A stretch of DNA of 12,052 bases from Baffinella frigidus. Its lineage: Eukaryota > Cryptophyceae > Cryptomonadales > Baffinellaceae. The notes under the pieces were generated by a model. That model did not search any database. It was given only the letters and a program-made list of their open reading frames with translations, and had not been told where the DNA came from. The position numbers and the translations under genes are program-made. Of this stretch, positions 11,230 through 12,052 are shown one piece after another (positions within the stretch are counted from its first letter, which is position 1; the number at the start of each line of letters is the position of its first letter). Location: contig MU646598.1 of NCBI GenBank assembly GCA_026770585.1, positions 386,727-398,778 on the forward strand. Reading direction: 5' to 3'.

Positions 11230-11720
11230 GCGGTTGGCCCAGGGCTGGCTGGCTGCCAACACTCATTCAACCAACCACGTCGGCCCCGAGCATGCAGTCA
11301 ACACGCCGTCGTCGCCCCAGCGCTGACAGTCCTGCCGGTAGTGTGTCACCCAACCTTCGCCCAACTGCTGGCTACAACACCGACCTTCTCCGACCTGCTG
11401 GCTACAACACACATTCAACCAAAAGCGTGGCCCCAGAGCAAGCTGCCTCCACCCACGCAACCAACCTTGAGAGCACGGCTTACTCACGCGAACAACCAAG
11501 GCTAGCCACAATACACAATCAACCCAGGCTAGCCACAACACGCAATCAACCAAGGGCCAGATCCGAGCATTGCCCACACCCAACCAGTCAACCAACAGGG
11601 TTGGCCCAGGGCTGGATGTCAACACCCAGGCAACCAAGAGTGACCCAGAACATGATGCCACAACGCAGGCACCCAAGCAGAGCTCTGTCATTGCTCACCA
11701 CCGAGTCAACCAAGGGCCTG
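11230..11720 (+). repeat. Degenerate CAACCAA-rich minisatellite
   Basis: Variants of GGCTNNCAACAC followed by CAATCAACCAA recur throughout. The clearest are two 27-bp units at 11499-11525 and 11526-11552 (AGGCTAGCCACAAYACRCAA), CTGCTGGCTACAACAC at about 11364 and 11396, and GTTGGCCCAGGGCTGG at about 11233 and 11600. A 197-codon plus frame (11292-11885) and a 142-codon minus frame stay open across it, but their composition (Gln, Pro, Thr, Arg) follows the repeat and no start or splice context supports them. Confidence 0.75.
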
Positions 11721-11810
11721 CCGAGGCCTGGGATTACACAGCGGTTCAGGGTCAGCCCCCGTGCCTTGCAAGACGCTGGGGCCGCATGGGGCTCTGCATC
11801 TACTTTTTCT

Positions 11811-12010
11811 CTAGATAGTAAGTTGCTGCTCCAGCTAGTAAGTTGCCGGTCTCGAGTTGAGTCTATGCCAAAATCGTCAAGCTAAGTCACTTGCCCACAC
11901 ACACGCTAGGAACCTGAGCGTTCGGTCCTTAAGTTGACACATTTTTTCCTAGACTCAACTCGAGACCGGTGCTCTAGCTGGTAATTTGTTGATCTAGCTA
12001 GCAAGAATGT
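11811..12010. repeat. Inverted repeat with TCTAGCTAGTAAGTTG direct repeats
   Basis: CCGGTCTCGAGTTGAGTCTA (11846-11865) has a perfect reverse complement at 11950-11969, 84 bp apart. Outside the arms, on both sides and in the same orientation, lie variants of CTAGNTRGTAAKTTG (11813, 11833, 11974 and, as CTAGCTAGCAAG, 11994). The 84-bp spacer shows no gene. It may be another foldback element, cut near its right end by the window edge. Confidence 0.7.
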
Positions 12011-12017
12011 GCACGCC

Positions 12018-12020
<3 letters not shown>

Positions 12021-12052
<32 letters not shown>
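12021..12052 (+). repeat. Run of 32 C at the window end
   Basis: Uninterrupted C to the last base. This is the longest homopolymer here and is most easily explained as a contig or sequencing boundary at a difficult G/C homopolymer, although other poly-C runs (10-16 bases) do occur in the window. Confidence 0.9.

Noticed and set aside
11292-11885. Longest open frame in the window (197 codons, plus)
   Set aside because: It runs through a degenerate minisatellite, its composition follows the repeat, no domain is recognisable, and a minus frame is equally open.

Overview
The window looks like nuclear DNA of a eukaryote with short exons, GT-AG introns and a very repeat-rich genome. A unicellular alga or similar photosynthetic protist is my best guess. 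The reasons are interstitial TTTAGGG/CCCTAAA arrays (the telomere unit of plants, green algae and several other algal and alveolate groups), GC-rich exon-like islands, many foldback (MITE-like) elements, and no bacterial operon structure, ribosome binding sites or long ORFs. I cannot name the species. Most open frames here are chance readings through repeats.

Left part (1-4540): the only gene I recognise with some confidence is a plus-strand TVP38/TMEM64 (SNARE-associated Golgi, DedA-like) membrane protein, broken into short exons. Exon material at 473-618 joins in phase to 1091-1144, which carries the family motif SPVIPF..NYLFGLTP. The C-terminal transmembrane exon with its stop lies at 4107-4295. 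The exon at 473-618 has been tandemly copied twice (130-bp unit) inside the following intron, and its 5' edge is also copied upstream. The introns are packed with degenerate telomere-like 7-mers, GT/CA-rich minisatellites, GATA/GA microsatellites and foldback elements (families H, A, F, I and B in my naming). The exon that should link 1144 to 4107 was not found, and the N-terminal exons would lie before base 1. A tRNA-like fragment lies just before the last exon, and the sequence around the stop codon is partly duplicated downstream.

Middle (4541-8510): no convincing gene. There is a dense cluster of a ~125-bp element with ~29-bp terminal inverted repeats (family B). Two of its copies sit at the inner ends of a 107-bp near-perfect inverted duplication. 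Next come family A copies, a ~640-bp imperfect palindrome carrying copies of an 83-bp repeat (family C), and a pair of adjacent foldback elements (D1 and E) with a perfect 20-bp hairpin.

Right part (8510-12052): tandem and dispersed repeats (J and K), a ~210-bp TTTAGGG array sitting inside a K unit, a second D-type element followed by a foldback with a perfect 34-bp palindrome, a weak RGS-like exon (plus), a candidate transmembrane exon (minus), GT/GA microsatellites, a CAACCAA-rich minisatellite, a 20-bp inverted repeat and a terminal run of 32 C, which is probably a contig edge.

The candidate exons other than the TVP38 gene are tentative and show no common pathway. All matches to protein families were made by eye.
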